Shown here piece by piece: positions 21,536 through 30,559 of a DNA stretch of 64,000 nucleotides. This DNA is from an uncultured Alistipes sp. (GTDB lineage: Bacteria > Bacteroidota > Bacteroidia > Bacteroidales > Rikenellaceae), in contig CASDZK010000068.1 of NCBI GenBank assembly GCA_949286165.1, positions 22,479 to 86,478 on the forward strand. The letters are read 5' to 3'. The position numbers and the translations under genes were made by a program. A model generated the notes under the pieces. That model had not been told where the DNA came from. It made no database searches and was given only the letters and a program-made list of their open reading frames with translations. Each line of letters begins with the position of its first letter. The first letter of the stretch is position 1.

Positions 21536-22222
21536 ATGAAAAAATACCTGATCGCCTGCTCATGGATATTAACGGCTGTTTGCACATGGGCGCAACAGAC
21601 CGTAGAATCGAAAACTTCCGATTTTTCAAAACTCAGATTATCGGGAAATATCGAAGTAACTCTGATCAAAGCGGAAGCTCCGGCCATTAAAGCGGAAATT
21701 ATCGACGCTTCTTCCGATAAATTCGAATGGCAGGTACAAAACGAAGAGTTATCCATTAAATTGAAACAGGTCGTGGCTATCGGGAAAGATACCCCCAAAC
21801 CTTTTGCCAAAGTATTGATTTATTATACTGCTCTGTCCGACATATATTGCACCGGGACTACCTTGTTAAACGAAGGGACGTTAATCTCCGATGTGTTGAC
21901 CATAACCGCTTCATCCAAAGCCAACATAGCCGTTTTAGTCCAATGTCGGGACATTACCGTCGAAGCTGCCAATTCCAAGGTCACAGTAAACGGAGAAACC
22001 GAGTTTCTGACTGTAAAAGCCAATACGGGTTCTTCCGTCAATACGGTTACGATGACCTGTCAAAACGCCAATATTTCCACGGCAACCAATGCCGAATGTT
22101 TTGCAACGGCCATACAGCGTTTCGAGGCGAAAGCGACAACCAATTCCAATGTGTATTACAAAGGCGCTCCCGAAATCATTAAAAAGACGGAAAACAGTCT
22201 CGGTAAAGTACAATCGTTCTAA
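21536..22222 (+). CDS. Exported DUF2807 (GIN domain) protein
   Basis: This 228-residue protein has a signal peptide (cleavage near CTWAQQ) followed by a beta-helix-like DUF2807/GIN domain with the usual start FSKLRLSGNIEVTLIKAE and regular short beta repeats (VLTITASSKANI, ITVEAANSKVTV, LTVKANTGSSV). Such domains are common in Bacteroidetes, exported to the periplasm or surface, and of unknown function. A strong shared terminator follows. Confidence 0.8.
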   Translation: MKKYLIACSWILTAVCTWAQQTVESKTSDFSKLRLSGNIEVTLIKAEAPAIKAEIIDASSDKFEWQVQNEELSIKLKQVVAIGKDTPKPFAKVLIYYTALSDIYCTGTTLLNEGTLISDVLTITASSKANIAVLVQCRDITVEAANSKVTVNGETEFLTVKANTGSSVNTVTMTCQNANISTATNAECFATAIQRFEAKATTNSNVYYKGAPEIIKKTENSLGKVQSF

Positions 22223-22236
22223 AAATATTTTCAGCT

Positions 22237-22277
22237 AAAAAACACGACCGGACGTATTTTGTCCGGTCGTGTTTTTT
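22237..22277. terminator. Bidirectional terminator between DUF2807 and hppA
   Basis: The 17-bp perfect arms 22237-22253 and 22261-22277 flank a 7-base loop, with six A at the left end and six T at the right end. It serves both convergent genes. Confidence 0.85.
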
Positions 22278-22299
22278 ATGTGAGAATGCACTTTCATTT

Positions 22300-24516
22300 T
22301 CAGAACAGGCTGTAAGCTACGGTAAGCCCGGCCATCACAATCGCGACCATGCTCATCAGTTTGATAAGAATGTTAAGCGAAGGTCCGGAAGTGTCTTTAA
22401 ACGGATCGCCGACCGTATCCCCTACGACCGTCGCCTTATGATTATCGGAACCTTTCCCGCCCAGATTGCCTTCTTCAATATATTTTTTTGCATTATCCCA
22501 TGCACCGCCCGAGTTAGCCATAAAAATAGCCAAAACGAATCCTGCACCGAGACCTCCTACCAAAAGTCCCACGACCCCCGAAACACCGAATATCATCCCG
22601 ATAACAATCGGAGCAAGGATCGCTATGATGGAAGGGAAGAGCATTTCGCGTTGCGCTCCTCTGGTGGAAATTTCGACGCAGCGGGCATAATCCGGCATTC
22701 CTTTCCCTTCCAAAATTCCTTTTATCTCCCGGAATTGACGACGCACCTCATTAACCATGCTCTGTGCCGCCCTACCTACCGCATTCATCGTCAAACCGCA
22801 AAACAGAAACGCCATCATGGAACCGACAAATATACCGATCAACACTTTAGGATTCATCAGATTGATTTGGTAATAATCCATGAAATCCAAGATCCCGGCT
22901 TCAGCAACTGTCTTTTGCGTCCCGTTGGAAAGTGTGATAACCGTTTGACCAATATGTTGCAACCCAATTTTGATTTCTTCGATATAAGAAGCCAAAAGAG
23001 CCAACCCCGTCAATGCAGCAGAACCTATGGCAAATCCTTTTCCCGTCGCAGCCGTCGTATTTCCGAGTGCGTCGAGAGCGTCCGTCCGTTTGCGCACTTC
23101 CGGACCGAGACCGCTCATTTCCGCGTTGCCTCCGGCATTATCGGCAATAGGTCCGTAAGCATCGGTAGCCAGCGTAATTCCGAGCGTGGACAACATACCT
23201 ACCGCCGCAATACCTATACCATACAGACCCATACTCAAATTTTCAGCCGACAGCATGTGAGCAACATCAAACCGGATAGCGCACAAATAAGAGAGAATAA
23301 TCGCTACTCCGATAGTCAGCACGGGAATGGCGGTCGATATCATGCCGGTTCCGATACCTGAAATAATGACGGTAGCCGGTCCGGTTTCCGAACTTTTGGC
23401 GATTTTCCTCGTAGGTTTATACGAGTGCGAGGTATAATATTCCGTTACCTGACCGATAATAACACCTGCCGCCAAACCGGTAATAACCGAAAAAGAGATG
23501 CCCAACCAGTTTTGAATCTGGAGTGCATAAAGAATGCCGAAAGTGGCGACGGCAATCAATACGGAACTTATATTCGTCCCTCGCCCCAACGCATTCAACA
23601 GTTGTTTCATGGTAGCTCCCTCTTTCGTCCTTACCAGAAAAATTCCCATAATGGAAAGCAATATCCCCACCGCCGCAATCAACATCGGAGCCAAAATAGC
23701 CTTTACCTGCATCGTTTCGTCTCCGGACAAAGCGAATGACGCAGCCCCTAAAGCGGCTGTAGCCAAAATAGAGCCGCAATAACTCTCGTACAAATCTGCA
23801 CCCATACCGGCCACATCTCCAACATTATCGCCGACATTATCCGCTATGGTCGCCGGATTACGCGGGTCGTCTTCGGGAATACCCGCCTCTACTTTACCCA
23901 CCAAATCAGCACCGACATCGGCCGCTTTGGTATATATTCCCCCTCCTACACGGGCGAAAAGAGCCTGCGTCGAAGCTCCCATTCCGAACGTAAGCATCGT
24001 AGTGGTAATCACGACAAGTTTTTGTGCTCCCGTAACCTCCACAAAATGGTTAAGAATGATATACCATAACGATATATCGAGAAGTCCCAAACCGACAACG
24101 ACAAGTCCCATGACAGCCCCGCTGCGGAAAGCCACCTTCAATCCCCGATCCAACGACAAAGACGCCGCATTGGCCGTTCTGGCCGAAGCATAAGTCGCCG
24201 TTTTCATTCCGAAAAAACCGGCTAATCCCGAAAAGAATCCTCCGGTAAGAAAAGCGAAAGGCACCCATGTATTCTGAACACCCAAACCATAGGCAAGATA
24301 AGCAAAAAACAGGGCCAAAACGATAAATACGATCGTTACGACCTTGTATTGCTGTTTAAGGTAAGCCATCGCACCTTTACGAACATGCGAAGCGATTTCT
24401 TTCATGCGTTCCGTCCCTTCGCTTTCTTGTTTCATGCGACGATAAAAATACCACGCAAAAACTAATGCGACAACCGACGCTGCAGGAACAAGCCAAAAAA
24501 TAGCAGGTGTACTCAT
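22300..24516 (-). CDS. hppA: Membrane-bound ion-translocating pyrophosphatase
   Basis: This integral membrane pump couples PPi hydrolysis to cation export. It has 738 residues with about 16 membrane helices. Substrate motifs are present: [20 protein letters not shown] (about 191-210), the following [19 protein letters not shown], and the C-terminal [10 protein letters not shown] and [23 protein letters not shown] has Ala where K+-independent enzymes have Lys, so it should be K+-dependent. Thr91, Phe95 and Asp147 match, in spacing, the residues reported for the dual Na+/H+ pumping subgroup of Bacteroides vulgatus; the fourth residue (Met) aligns only with a small shift. The promoter is probably far upstream (-7 at 24652-24659), giving a leader of about 130 bases. 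Confidence 0.93.
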   Translation of the reverse strand: MSTPAIFWLVPAASVVALVFAWYFYRRMKQESEGTERMKEIASHVRKGAMAYLKQQYKVVTIVFIVLALFFAYLAYGLGVQNTWVPFAFLTGGFFSGLAGFFGMKTATYASARTANAASLSLDRGLKVAFRSGAVMGLVVVGLGLLDISLWYIILNHFVEVTGAQKLVVITTTMLTFGMGASTQALFARVGGGIYTKAADVGADLVGKVEAGIPEDDPRNPATIADNVGDNVGDVAGMGADLYESYCGSILATAALGAASFALSGDETMQVKAILAPMLIAAVGILLSIMGIFLVRTKEGATMKQLLNALGRGTNISSVLIAVATFGILYALQIQNWLGISFSVITGLAAGVIIGQVTEYYTSHSYKPTRKIAKSSETGPATVIISGIGTGMISTAIPVLTIGVAIILSYLCAIRFDVAHMLSAENLSMGLYGIGIAAVGMLSTLGITLATDAYGPIADNAGGNAEMSGLGPEVRKRTDALDALGNTTAATGKGFAIGSAALTGLALLASYIEEIKIGLQHIGQTVITLSNGTQKTVAEAGILDFMDYYQINLMNPKVLIGIFVGSMMAFLFCGLTMNAVGRAAQSMVNEVRRQFREIKGILEGKGMPDYARCVEISTRGAQREMLFPSIIAILAPIVIGMIFGVSGVVGLLVGGLGAGFVLAIFMANSGGAWDNAKKYIEEGNLGGKGSDNHKATVVGDTVGDPFKDTSGPSLNILIKLMSMVAIVMAGLTVAYSLF

Positions 24517-24651
24517 AATAGATTTATTTAATTAAACATAAAAAAATTTCGCCATACCGTTAGTTCAGCTTTTACAGAACGACAATACCATATAATTCAT
24601 GTAAGTCGCATTTATCCGTTATTTCATTGATAAATTACAAAAAATCTGCAA

Positions 24652-24682
24652 TAAAGATAAACATTACAAAATGAAAAGACAA
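24652..24682 (-). promoter_or_regulatory. Candidate hppA promoter with long leader
   Basis: On the minus strand, TTG (24680-24682), 20 bases, then TATCTTTA (24652-24659). The final A departs from TAnnTTTG but matches the form seen before the BT_3928-type gene. The leader to the hppA ATG would be about 130 bases. Confidence 0.4.
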
Positions 24683-24866
24683 CAATTTTCTGCATTCATT
24701 TTTCAGTCGGGACCAAAACCAATAAAACAAACCTATATTTCTTCCCTAAACAAATTCCGGAATTTCCCGATTTCAGGAAATTTCTCTCCAAAAGTGCACG
24801 TCGCCTTTTATCGAGCTTCTTGTTCTTCAAATCGTTTTATATAAAAAAATTCATTCCAACAACAAT

Positions 24867-24992
24867 AAGAGGCCGACTAAAAAGTCGTGATTTTATCTTC
24901 TGGAGAATTGGATATTTGAATTCTCGCTCCCGGATAGGAGAATACGAATACCCCCCCGAAACTTTAAATCACGACTTTTCAGTCAGCCTCTT
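24867..24992. mobile_element. MITE-like element with 27-bp terminal inverted repeats
   Basis: The left arm 24867-24893 and right arm 24966-24992 are reverse complements at 25 of 27 positions. The outer end reads AAGAGGC(C/T)GACT, then (A/G)AAAAGTCGTGATTT, resembling IS ends. The 72-bp interior codes for nothing and has some further dyad symmetry. A target duplication is not obvious. It sits between hppA and the Smr-domain gene. Confidence 0.6.
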
Positions 24993-25038
24993 TACCTACA
25001 ATCCTTACGGACTGTTTCCTTTTATTTTTTGAATCGCA

Positions 25039-25905
25039 TCAATAAAATATCAAAATAGCCCCATATCCATACTCTCGGAAAGAAGCGTCCTGATAAGACA
25101 ATTTGGGATAATCCCGTTTCAGTTTTTTCTGTAATTCATATTTCAATTTTCCGCTGCCTACCCCATGTATGAAAACCATTTTACCATGCTTTCCGGACAA
25201 TACGGCGGAATCGAGTGCTATAGTAAACCGCGAAAGTTGGGCCGTCAATATTTCTCCTGGCGACATCCCTTCCGTATCCTCAAGAATTTTTTCGATATGT
25301 AAATCAACAACCTCCGGCTCGCCATGACCGTTTTTGGTCCCGCTCTTTTTAACGGCATCGGGCCGTATCGGAACTTTCTCCACCGGAACCCCTAAAGCGG
25401 TTCCCAATTCGTCCAACTCCACTTTGTGCATTTTATGCACCTCAGGAACAGTATCGGACCGTTCGGCCACCGGTTCCGTATCTTCGGATGAATCCATGTT
25501 TTTCCGTTCCGCCTCTTTCTCCAAATCCTTGTTATTCAAAGCCACGACCTGACGCAAATACTGCTCCCGGATAGCATTCAAGTCGATACTCTCCTCCTCT
25601 TCTTCATCTTCGCTCAACAAAGCTACCTTGCCGTACCGAGAAAAAGCCGATACTCTCTTCGTTTTTTCTTCTTTTTGCTCTTTTTTTGCCGCTTTTCCTT
25701 TGGTTCCCGGACGTTCGTCGCCTACGCCGATCCGTTCCACCGCCCGGCGTTCTTCCTCTTCATCCACCGCGACCAATTCGCTGATAACGGCCGGAACGAC
25801 AAAGCCGTCCTCCACTTCCACATTGGCAATCGCATTCCGTATGCTTTTCACGATTCCCACATGCACATCGTTAATAAATTTTACCCGATCTCCGATCTTA
25901 ATCAT
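25039..25905 (-). CDS. Smr-domain protein with MutS2-like/DUF2027-type N-terminus
   Basis: This 288-residue cytoplasmic protein has three parts. Residues 1-50 are a small beta domain (MIKIGDRVKFINDVHVGIV) as found at the start of Bacteroidetes DUF2027/Smr proteins. Residues about 50-200 are a highly charged, probably disordered linker rich in Glu and Lys. Residues about 205-288 are an Smr domain with VDLHIEKI and the HGVGSGKLKYELQKKL signature (HGxGxG). Smr domains in MutS2 act as nucleases or nucleic-acid binders. The globular DUF2027 domain usually present between the two ends in Bacteroides homologues seems absent. It is divergent from the QueA-like gene over a compact double promoter. Confidence 0.8.
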   Translation of the reverse strand: MIKIGDRVKFINDVHVGIVKSIRNAIANVEVEDGFVVPAVISELVAVDEEEERRAVERIGVGDERPGTKGKAAKKEQKEEKTKRVSAFSRYGKVALLSEDEEEEESIDLNAIREQYLRQVVALNNKDLEKEAERKNMDSSEDTEPVAERSDTVPEVHKMHKVELDELGTALGVPVEKVPIRPDAVKKSGTKNGHGEPEVVDLHIEKILEDTEGMSPGEILTAQLSRFTIALDSAVLSGKHGKMVFIHGVGSGKLKYELQKKLKRDYPKLSYQDASFREYGYGAILIFY

Positions 25906-25927
25906 AGCAACTCTGTTTTTTGTCCCG

Positions 25928-25944
25928 CAAATTTAATACTTTTG
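25928..25944. promoter_or_regulatory. Back-to-back divergent promoter pair
   Basis: TAAATTTG on the minus strand (25928-25935) drives the Smr gene, and TACTTTTG on the plus strand (25937-25944) drives the QueA-like gene. The two -7 boxes are one base apart. A minus-strand TTG at 25958-25960 is 22 bp from its -7. Transcription from the two would compete for the same DNA. Confidence 0.6.
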
Positions 25945-25963
25945 CGTTTTACCTCGGCAACCG

Positions 25964-27199
25964 ATGAACAAAGATATCGACATAAAAGACTTTTCATACT
26001 TTCTTCCGGAAGATCGCATCGCCCGTTTCCCTTTAGACGAAAGAGATCGGTCCAAACTGTTGGTTTTCAAAAACGGACAAATCTCCCATACGCAATTCGA
26101 CCGCATCGCCGAACACCTGCCGCCCCATTCGCTGCTGGTATTCAACAATACCAAAGTAATCCGGGCCAGACTGATGTTCTTCAAGGAAAGCGGAGCCCGA
26201 ATCGAAATTTTTTGTTTGGAACCTTACGCCCCTGCCGATTACGAAAGAGCATTCGCCCAAACAGGTTCCTGCCAATGGAAATGCATGGTCGGGAACTTGA
26301 AAAAATGGAAATCGGGAGCATTGCATACCCGTTTTACCGACAACGGCAAAGAGTATGTCATTTCCGCCAGCCGCCAACCATCGGTCTCCGGAAATGAGGA
26401 AATCATTGAATTTCAATGGAACCACAACAAACTTTCATTCGGACAAATCTTAGAGTTATTAGGAAGAATCCCGATTCCTCCGTATCTGAACCGGGAAAGT
26501 TGCGAAACGGACAATACCCGCTATCAAACCGTCTATTCGAAAATCGAAGGTTCCGTCGCGGCGCCGACAGCCGGACTGCATTTCACAAATCCGCTAATTG
26601 AAGAGTTGAAACGGCAACACGGCATGGAAACGGAAGAAATAACGTTGCATGTGGGAGCAGGCACGTTCCTGCCCGTCAAACACGAAAACGCAGCGATGCA
26701 CGTCATGCATGCGGAACATTTCGACATTACCCGCACGGCCTTGCGAAACATCTGCCGAAAACAAGAACGGATCATTGCCGTAGGAACTACCTCTGTCCGT
26801 ACTTTGGAGTCATTGTCCGTCATAGGATATCGGATCATGCGAAACGGATCGGCGGATACGGACCGGGAAATCGGTCAATGGGAAGCCTACGACATCCCCG
26901 ATGATATTTCCGGCCGGCAATTGCTCGAAGCTCTTGAGAATTACATGGAACGGCATAACCTCCAACATTTGCCATGCAGTACCCGGATCATGATCGTACC
27001 GGGTTACCGTTTTCGCATTATCCGAGGCATGATTACCAACTTCCACCAACCGCAAAGCACGCTGTTGCTGCTGATTTCGGCATTGATCGGCGATACATGG
27101 CGGGCAGTGTACGACTACGCCTTATCCCACGATTTCCGTTTCCTGAGTTACGGCGACAGCTCCTTGTTGTTGCCCGCATGTTTTACCTCAGACAAATAA
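25964..27199 (+). CDS. queA: QueA-like S-adenosylmethionine:tRNA ribosyltransferase-isomerase (long form)
   Basis: QueA moves the ribosyl part of SAM to 7-aminomethyl-deazaguanine in tRNA in queuosine synthesis. Family motifs seen are DFSYFLPEDRIARFPLDERDRSKLLV, LLVFNNTKVIRARL, GRIPIPPYLNR, the core YQTVYSKIEGSVAAPTAGLHFT (active-site region), LHVGAGTFLPV and MITNFHQPQSTLLLLISALIG. At 411 residues it is about 60 longer than E. coli QueA. Bacteroidales often encode both a standard and this longer form, so the longer one could have a shifted substrate. No other queuosine genes are adjacent. It is followed after 10 bp by the YgiQ gene. Confidence 0.85.
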   Translation: MNKDIDIKDFSYFLPEDRIARFPLDERDRSKLLVFKNGQISHTQFDRIAEHLPPHSLLVFNNTKVIRARLMFFKESGARIEIFCLEPYAPADYERAFAQTGSCQWKCMVGNLKKWKSGALHTRFTDNGKEYVISASRQPSVSGNEEIIEFQWNHNKLSFGQILELLGRIPIPPYLNRESCETDNTRYQTVYSKIEGSVAAPTAGLHFTNPLIEELKRQHGMETEEITLHVGAGTFLPVKHENAAMHVMHAEHFDITRTALRNICRKQERIIAVGTTSVRTLESLSVIGYRIMRNGSADTDREIGQWEAYDIPDDISGRQLLEALENYMERHNLQHLPCSTRIMIVPGYRFRIIRGMITNFHQPQSTLLLLISALIGDTWRAVYDYALSHDFRFLSYGDSSLLLPACFTSDK

Positions 27200-27209
27200 T
27201 CGAACTTTC

Positions 27210-28934
27210 ATGGGCGCGTACACAACGAAGGATTTTCTGCCCACTTCGGTAAAAGAGGTTCGGGAGCGGGGTTGGGAAGAACTGGACATTATTCTGTTCT
27301 CCGGCGATGCTTACGTCGATCACCCTTCCTTCGGCATCGCCGTCATCGGCAGATTGCTCGAAGCCGAAGGCTATCGGGTAGCCGTAATTCCCCAGCCCAA
27401 TTGGCGGGACGATTTGCGGGATTTTAAAAAATTAGGTAAACCCAGGCTGTTTTTCGGCGTTTCGGCCGGCAATATGGACTCCATGGTCAATCACTACACC
27501 GCAGCCAAACGGTTGCGCAGCAACGATGCCTACACGCCGGGAGGAAAAGCGGGATACCGCCCCGACTACGCTTCCCGGGTATATTGCAACATTCTGAAAA
27601 AGCTTTACCCCGACACCCCCGTCGTATTGGGCGGCATAGAAGGTTCCTTGCGCAGATTTACCCATTACGACTATTGGCAGGACGGCCTGAAACCGTCGGT
27701 TCTGATCGAAAGCCGCGCCGACATACTGGTTTACGGCATGGGCGACCGGGTCATTCTGGATATCGCCAAAACCCTGCATAACGGATTCAATCTGCACCTG
27801 ATCCGCAAAATCAAGCAAATCGCTTTCGTTGCCGATAAAAAATATGTGGACAGACTGCCTTCGGACCGCACGATCATGCTGCACTCTTTCGAAGCCTGTT
27901 GCAAAGACAAACGTAAATTCGGAGAAAATTTCTGCCATATAGAAACCGAATCGAACCGCATGGAAGCCAAAATTCTGGTCGAACCTTATCAAAACCGGTA
28001 CATCGTGGTCAATGAACCCTATCCTTATTTGACCACGGAACAGCTCGATCACAGTTTCGCCTTGCCTTATACCCGGCTGCCCCATCCGCGATACCGGAAC
28101 AAAGGAAAAATCCCGGCTTTCGAAATGATAAAATTTTCCGTGAACCTGCATCGGGGATGTTTCGGAGGATGCAGTTTCTGCACCATATCCGCCCATCAGG
28201 GCAAATACGTCTCTTCCCGGTCGGAACAGTCCATACTGAACGAAATAGCACAAATTACCCGGTCGGAAGATTTCAAAGGCTATTTGTCGGATCTGGGCGG
28301 CCCCTCCGCCAACATGTACAACATGCACGGAAAAGACACCGCTTTATGCCGCCGTTGCTCCCGCCCTTCCTGCATCTACCCCGCCGTATGCAAAAACCTG
28401 AATAACAGCCACGCCCCCATTCTGGAAATATACCGGAAAGTAAGAGAAATCCCTGCCGTAAAAAAAGCGTTCATCGGCAGCGGCATCCGATACGACATGA
28501 TCGATGAAGAAAACCGTAACCGGTATCTGACGGAAGTCATTACGCGCCACACTTCGGGACGGCTGAAAGTGGCGCCGGAACACACTTCGGACAAAGTGCT
28601 GAAACAAATGCGGAAGCCGCCGTTCGACCTTTTTGTCCGGCTGAATGAAGATTTCCGGAAAATATGCAGAAAAGCGGGCGTGAACTATCAGTTGATTCCC
28701 TATTTCATCTCCAGCCATCCGGCTTGTTCGCGCAACGAAATGAAAGAATTGTCGGAAAAGATGAAAGGGCTGCATTTCCGGTTGGAACAGGTACAGGATT
28801 TTACCCCCACTCCGCTAACCCTTTCTTCCGTCATGTACTACACGGGGGAAAACCCTTACACACACGAAAAATTGTTCGTGGAGCGGAACATCGAAAACAA
28901 GAAAAAACAGAAAAATTATTTTTTTAAAAAGTGA
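27210..28934 (+). CDS. YgiQ family radical SAM protein
   Basis: This 574-residue protein has a B12-binding-like N-terminal region and a radical SAM core with the cluster motif C-x3-C-x2-C (Cys317, Cys321, Cys324, in HRGCFGGCSFC). A second Cys-rich segment (CRRCSRPSCIYPAVC, about 378-392) is the UPF0313/YgiQ hallmark. The substrate of YgiQ proteins is not established. It is 10 bp downstream of the QueA-like gene, in a likely operon, and a shared role in RNA modification is possible but unproven. The C-terminus ends in a Lys-rich tail. Confidence 0.87.
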   Translation: MGAYTTKDFLPTSVKEVRERGWEELDIILFSGDAYVDHPSFGIAVIGRLLEAEGYRVAVIPQPNWRDDLRDFKKLGKPRLFFGVSAGNMDSMVNHYTAAKRLRSNDAYTPGGKAGYRPDYASRVYCNILKKLYPDTPVVLGGIEGSLRRFTHYDYWQDGLKPSVLIESRADILVYGMGDRVILDIAKTLHNGFNLHLIRKIKQIAFVADKKYVDRLPSDRTIMLHSFEACCKDKRKFGENFCHIETESNRMEAKILVEPYQNRYIVVNEPYPYLTTEQLDHSFALPYTRLPHPRYRNKGKIPAFEMIKFSVNLHRGCFGGCSFCTISAHQGKYVSSRSEQSILNEIAQITRSEDFKGYLSDLGGPSANMYNMHGKDTALCRRCSRPSCIYPAVCKNLNNSHAPILEIYRKVREIPAVKKAFIGSGIRYDMIDEENRNRYLTEVITRHTSGRLKVAPEHTSDKVLKQMRKPPFDLFVRLNEDFRKICRKAGVNYQLIPYFISSHPACSRNEMKELSEKMKGLHFRLEQVQDFTPTPLTLSSVMYYTGENPYTHEKLFVERNIENKKKQKNYFFKK

Positions 28935-28942
28935 TTCTTTCG

Positions 28943-28950
28943 TATTTTTG
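28943..28950 (+). promoter_or_regulatory. -7 box of dnaB
   Basis: TATTTTTG matches the consensus 32 bp before the GTG start. A second identical TATTTTTG at 28976-28983 overlaps the start codon and is less likely to be functional. Confidence 0.5.
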
Positions 28951-28982
28951 AAACGAGCTATCATTTCAAAACAACTATTTTT

Positions 28983-30539
28983 GTGAACACGATCCGCAAA
29001 CCATCGGGAAAACCCCAAGCGAAATCTACCAACGAAATCGTTTCCGCCATCAGCCGGGAGGCCGGTTATCTGCCTCCCCAGGCCATCGATCTGGAAGAAG
29101 CCGTATTGGGGGCTATCATGATTGAAAACAACGCTATTTTTTCGGTTCAGGAAATACTGAAACCCGAATCTTTTTATAAAGAAAGCCACCAGGAAATTTA
29201 TCAGGCTGCTTTGGATCTTTCGGCCAAGCACGAACCGATCGACCTTTACACCGTCGGGGAAATGCTCGGACGAAAAAACAAACTGGCGGAAATAGGCGGA
29301 GCCGTTTATCTGGCTTCACTGACCCAGAAAGTAGGTTCGGCCGCTCATGTGGAGTTTCATGCCAAAATCATCGCTCAAAAATACATCCAACGCGAATTGA
29401 TACGGGCTTCCACCGACATTCAACGGAACTCGTTCGACGACTCCATCGATGTGACCGACCTGATCGATTACGCCGAAGGAGAGATATTCAAAGTATCGGA
29501 AGGGCATATCAAACGGGACGTGCAGAAATCGTACGACATCGTGAAAAAAGCGATGAAGCTGATCGAAGAAGCCGGCAACAAACCGGACGGCTTGAGCGGA
29601 GTCCCTTCCGGATTTTCGGAATTGGACAAGCTGACCCTCGGATGGCAACCTTCGGACCTGATCATCATAGCGGCCCGGCCGGCAATGGGAAAAACCGCTT
29701 TCGTATTGTCTCTGGCCCGAAATATTTCGGTGGACTATTCCCGGGGAGTCGCGTTTTTTTCATTGGAAATGAGCGCGGAACAGTTGATGACCCGTTTGAT
29801 GGTCTCGGAATCAGGCATCGATTCCCGCACCATCAAAAGCGGCAAGCTGACGACCGAACAATGGACCCATCTGGAAAAATCGATCGTCCCCCTGCAAAAC
29901 GCTTCCATGTTCATCGACGATACCCCGGCCTTATCCATCTTCGAGTTCCGGTCGAAAGCCCGCCGGCTGAAATCGCAGTACGATATCGAGTTAATCATCA
30001 TCGACTACCTGCAGCTGATGACCGGGCCGAACGAAACCCGGGGCAACCGGGAACAGGAAGTGTCCGCCATTTCGCGATCGCTGAAAGCGATTGCGAAAGA
30101 ACTGAACATTCCGATCATCGCTCTGTCCCAGTTGAACCGTTCGGTAGAGACCCGAGGAGGGAACAAACGGCCGCAATTGTCGGACCTGCGCGAATCGGGC
30201 GCTATCGAACAAGACGCCGATATCGTAGCGTTCATCCATCGTCCGGAATATTACGGCATGACGCACGACGAAGAAGGGCTTCCGCTGGTTCCCGGTCTGG
30301 CGGAAATCATCGTGGCCAAACATCGAAACGGCCCGACGGACATTATCAACCTGAAATTCCGGAGCGAACAGGCCCGCTTTTCCAACTTGGACGATATTCC
30401 CGACGGAATACACACTTACGGCTTATCGGACAATCAAGGAGGCTACAAAGATTTCGACAGCAACTCTTTCGCGGCTCCGCAGCCCCAGTCCCCGTTTTCC
30501 GGAGGAAGTTTCGAAAACAACAACGATCCGGTATTCTAA
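28983..30539 (+). CDS. dnaB: Replicative DNA helicase DnaB
   Basis: This is the hexameric 5'-3' helicase that unwinds DNA at the fork. The N-terminal DnaG-interacting domain (PPQAIDLEEAVLGAIMIE) spans about 30-140. The RecA-like domain begins around 205 with Walker A ARPAMGKTAF (231-240), and the Walker B segment is IELIIIDYLQLM. EIIVAKHRNGPTD near the C-terminus is the family signature. The start is GTG at 28983; no ATG fits the conserved N-terminus. At 518 residues it has the usual Bacteroidetes length. It is 20 bp upstream of the FtsE-like gene. Confidence 0.95.
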   Translation: MNTIRKPSGKPQAKSTNEIVSAISREAGYLPPQAIDLEEAVLGAIMIENNAIFSVQEILKPESFYKESHQEIYQAALDLSAKHEPIDLYTVGEMLGRKNKLAEIGGAVYLASLTQKVGSAAHVEFHAKIIAQKYIQRELIRASTDIQRNSFDDSIDVTDLIDYAEGEIFKVSEGHIKRDVQKSYDIVKKAMKLIEEAGNKPDGLSGVPSGFSELDKLTLGWQPSDLIIIAARPAMGKTAFVLSLARNISVDYSRGVAFFSLEMSAEQLMTRLMVSESGIDSRTIKSGKLTTEQWTHLEKSIVPLQNASMFIDDTPALSIFEFRSKARRLKSQYDIELIIIDYLQLMTGPNETRGNREQEVSAISRSLKAIAKELNIPIIALSQLNRSVETRGGNKRPQLSDLRESGAIEQDADIVAFIHRPEYYGMTHDEEGLPLVPGLAEIIVAKHRNGPTDIINLKFRSEQARFSNLDDIPDGIHTYGLSDNQGGYKDFDSNSFAAPQPQSPFSGGSFENNNDPVF

Positions 30540-30559
30540 CCGTTCATCAGCAAATCATT

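Larger units (their letters stand above)
24517..25038. other. 522-bp intergenic region: hppA leader and a MITE-like element
   Basis: The part next to hppA holds a candidate promoter (24652-24682). The middle holds a 126-bp element with terminal inverted repeats (24867-24992), listed separately. I see no protein-coding gene; short frames here have no supporting features. Confidence 0.5.

Noticed and set aside
29642..30559. A frame open for about 306 codons in another phase across dnaB and continuous with ftsE
   Set aside because: dnaB itself is unmistakable in the first frame; the overlapping frame gives Arg/His/Pro-rich sequence without any motif. It is a codon-bias shadow, and ftsE starts at 30560.
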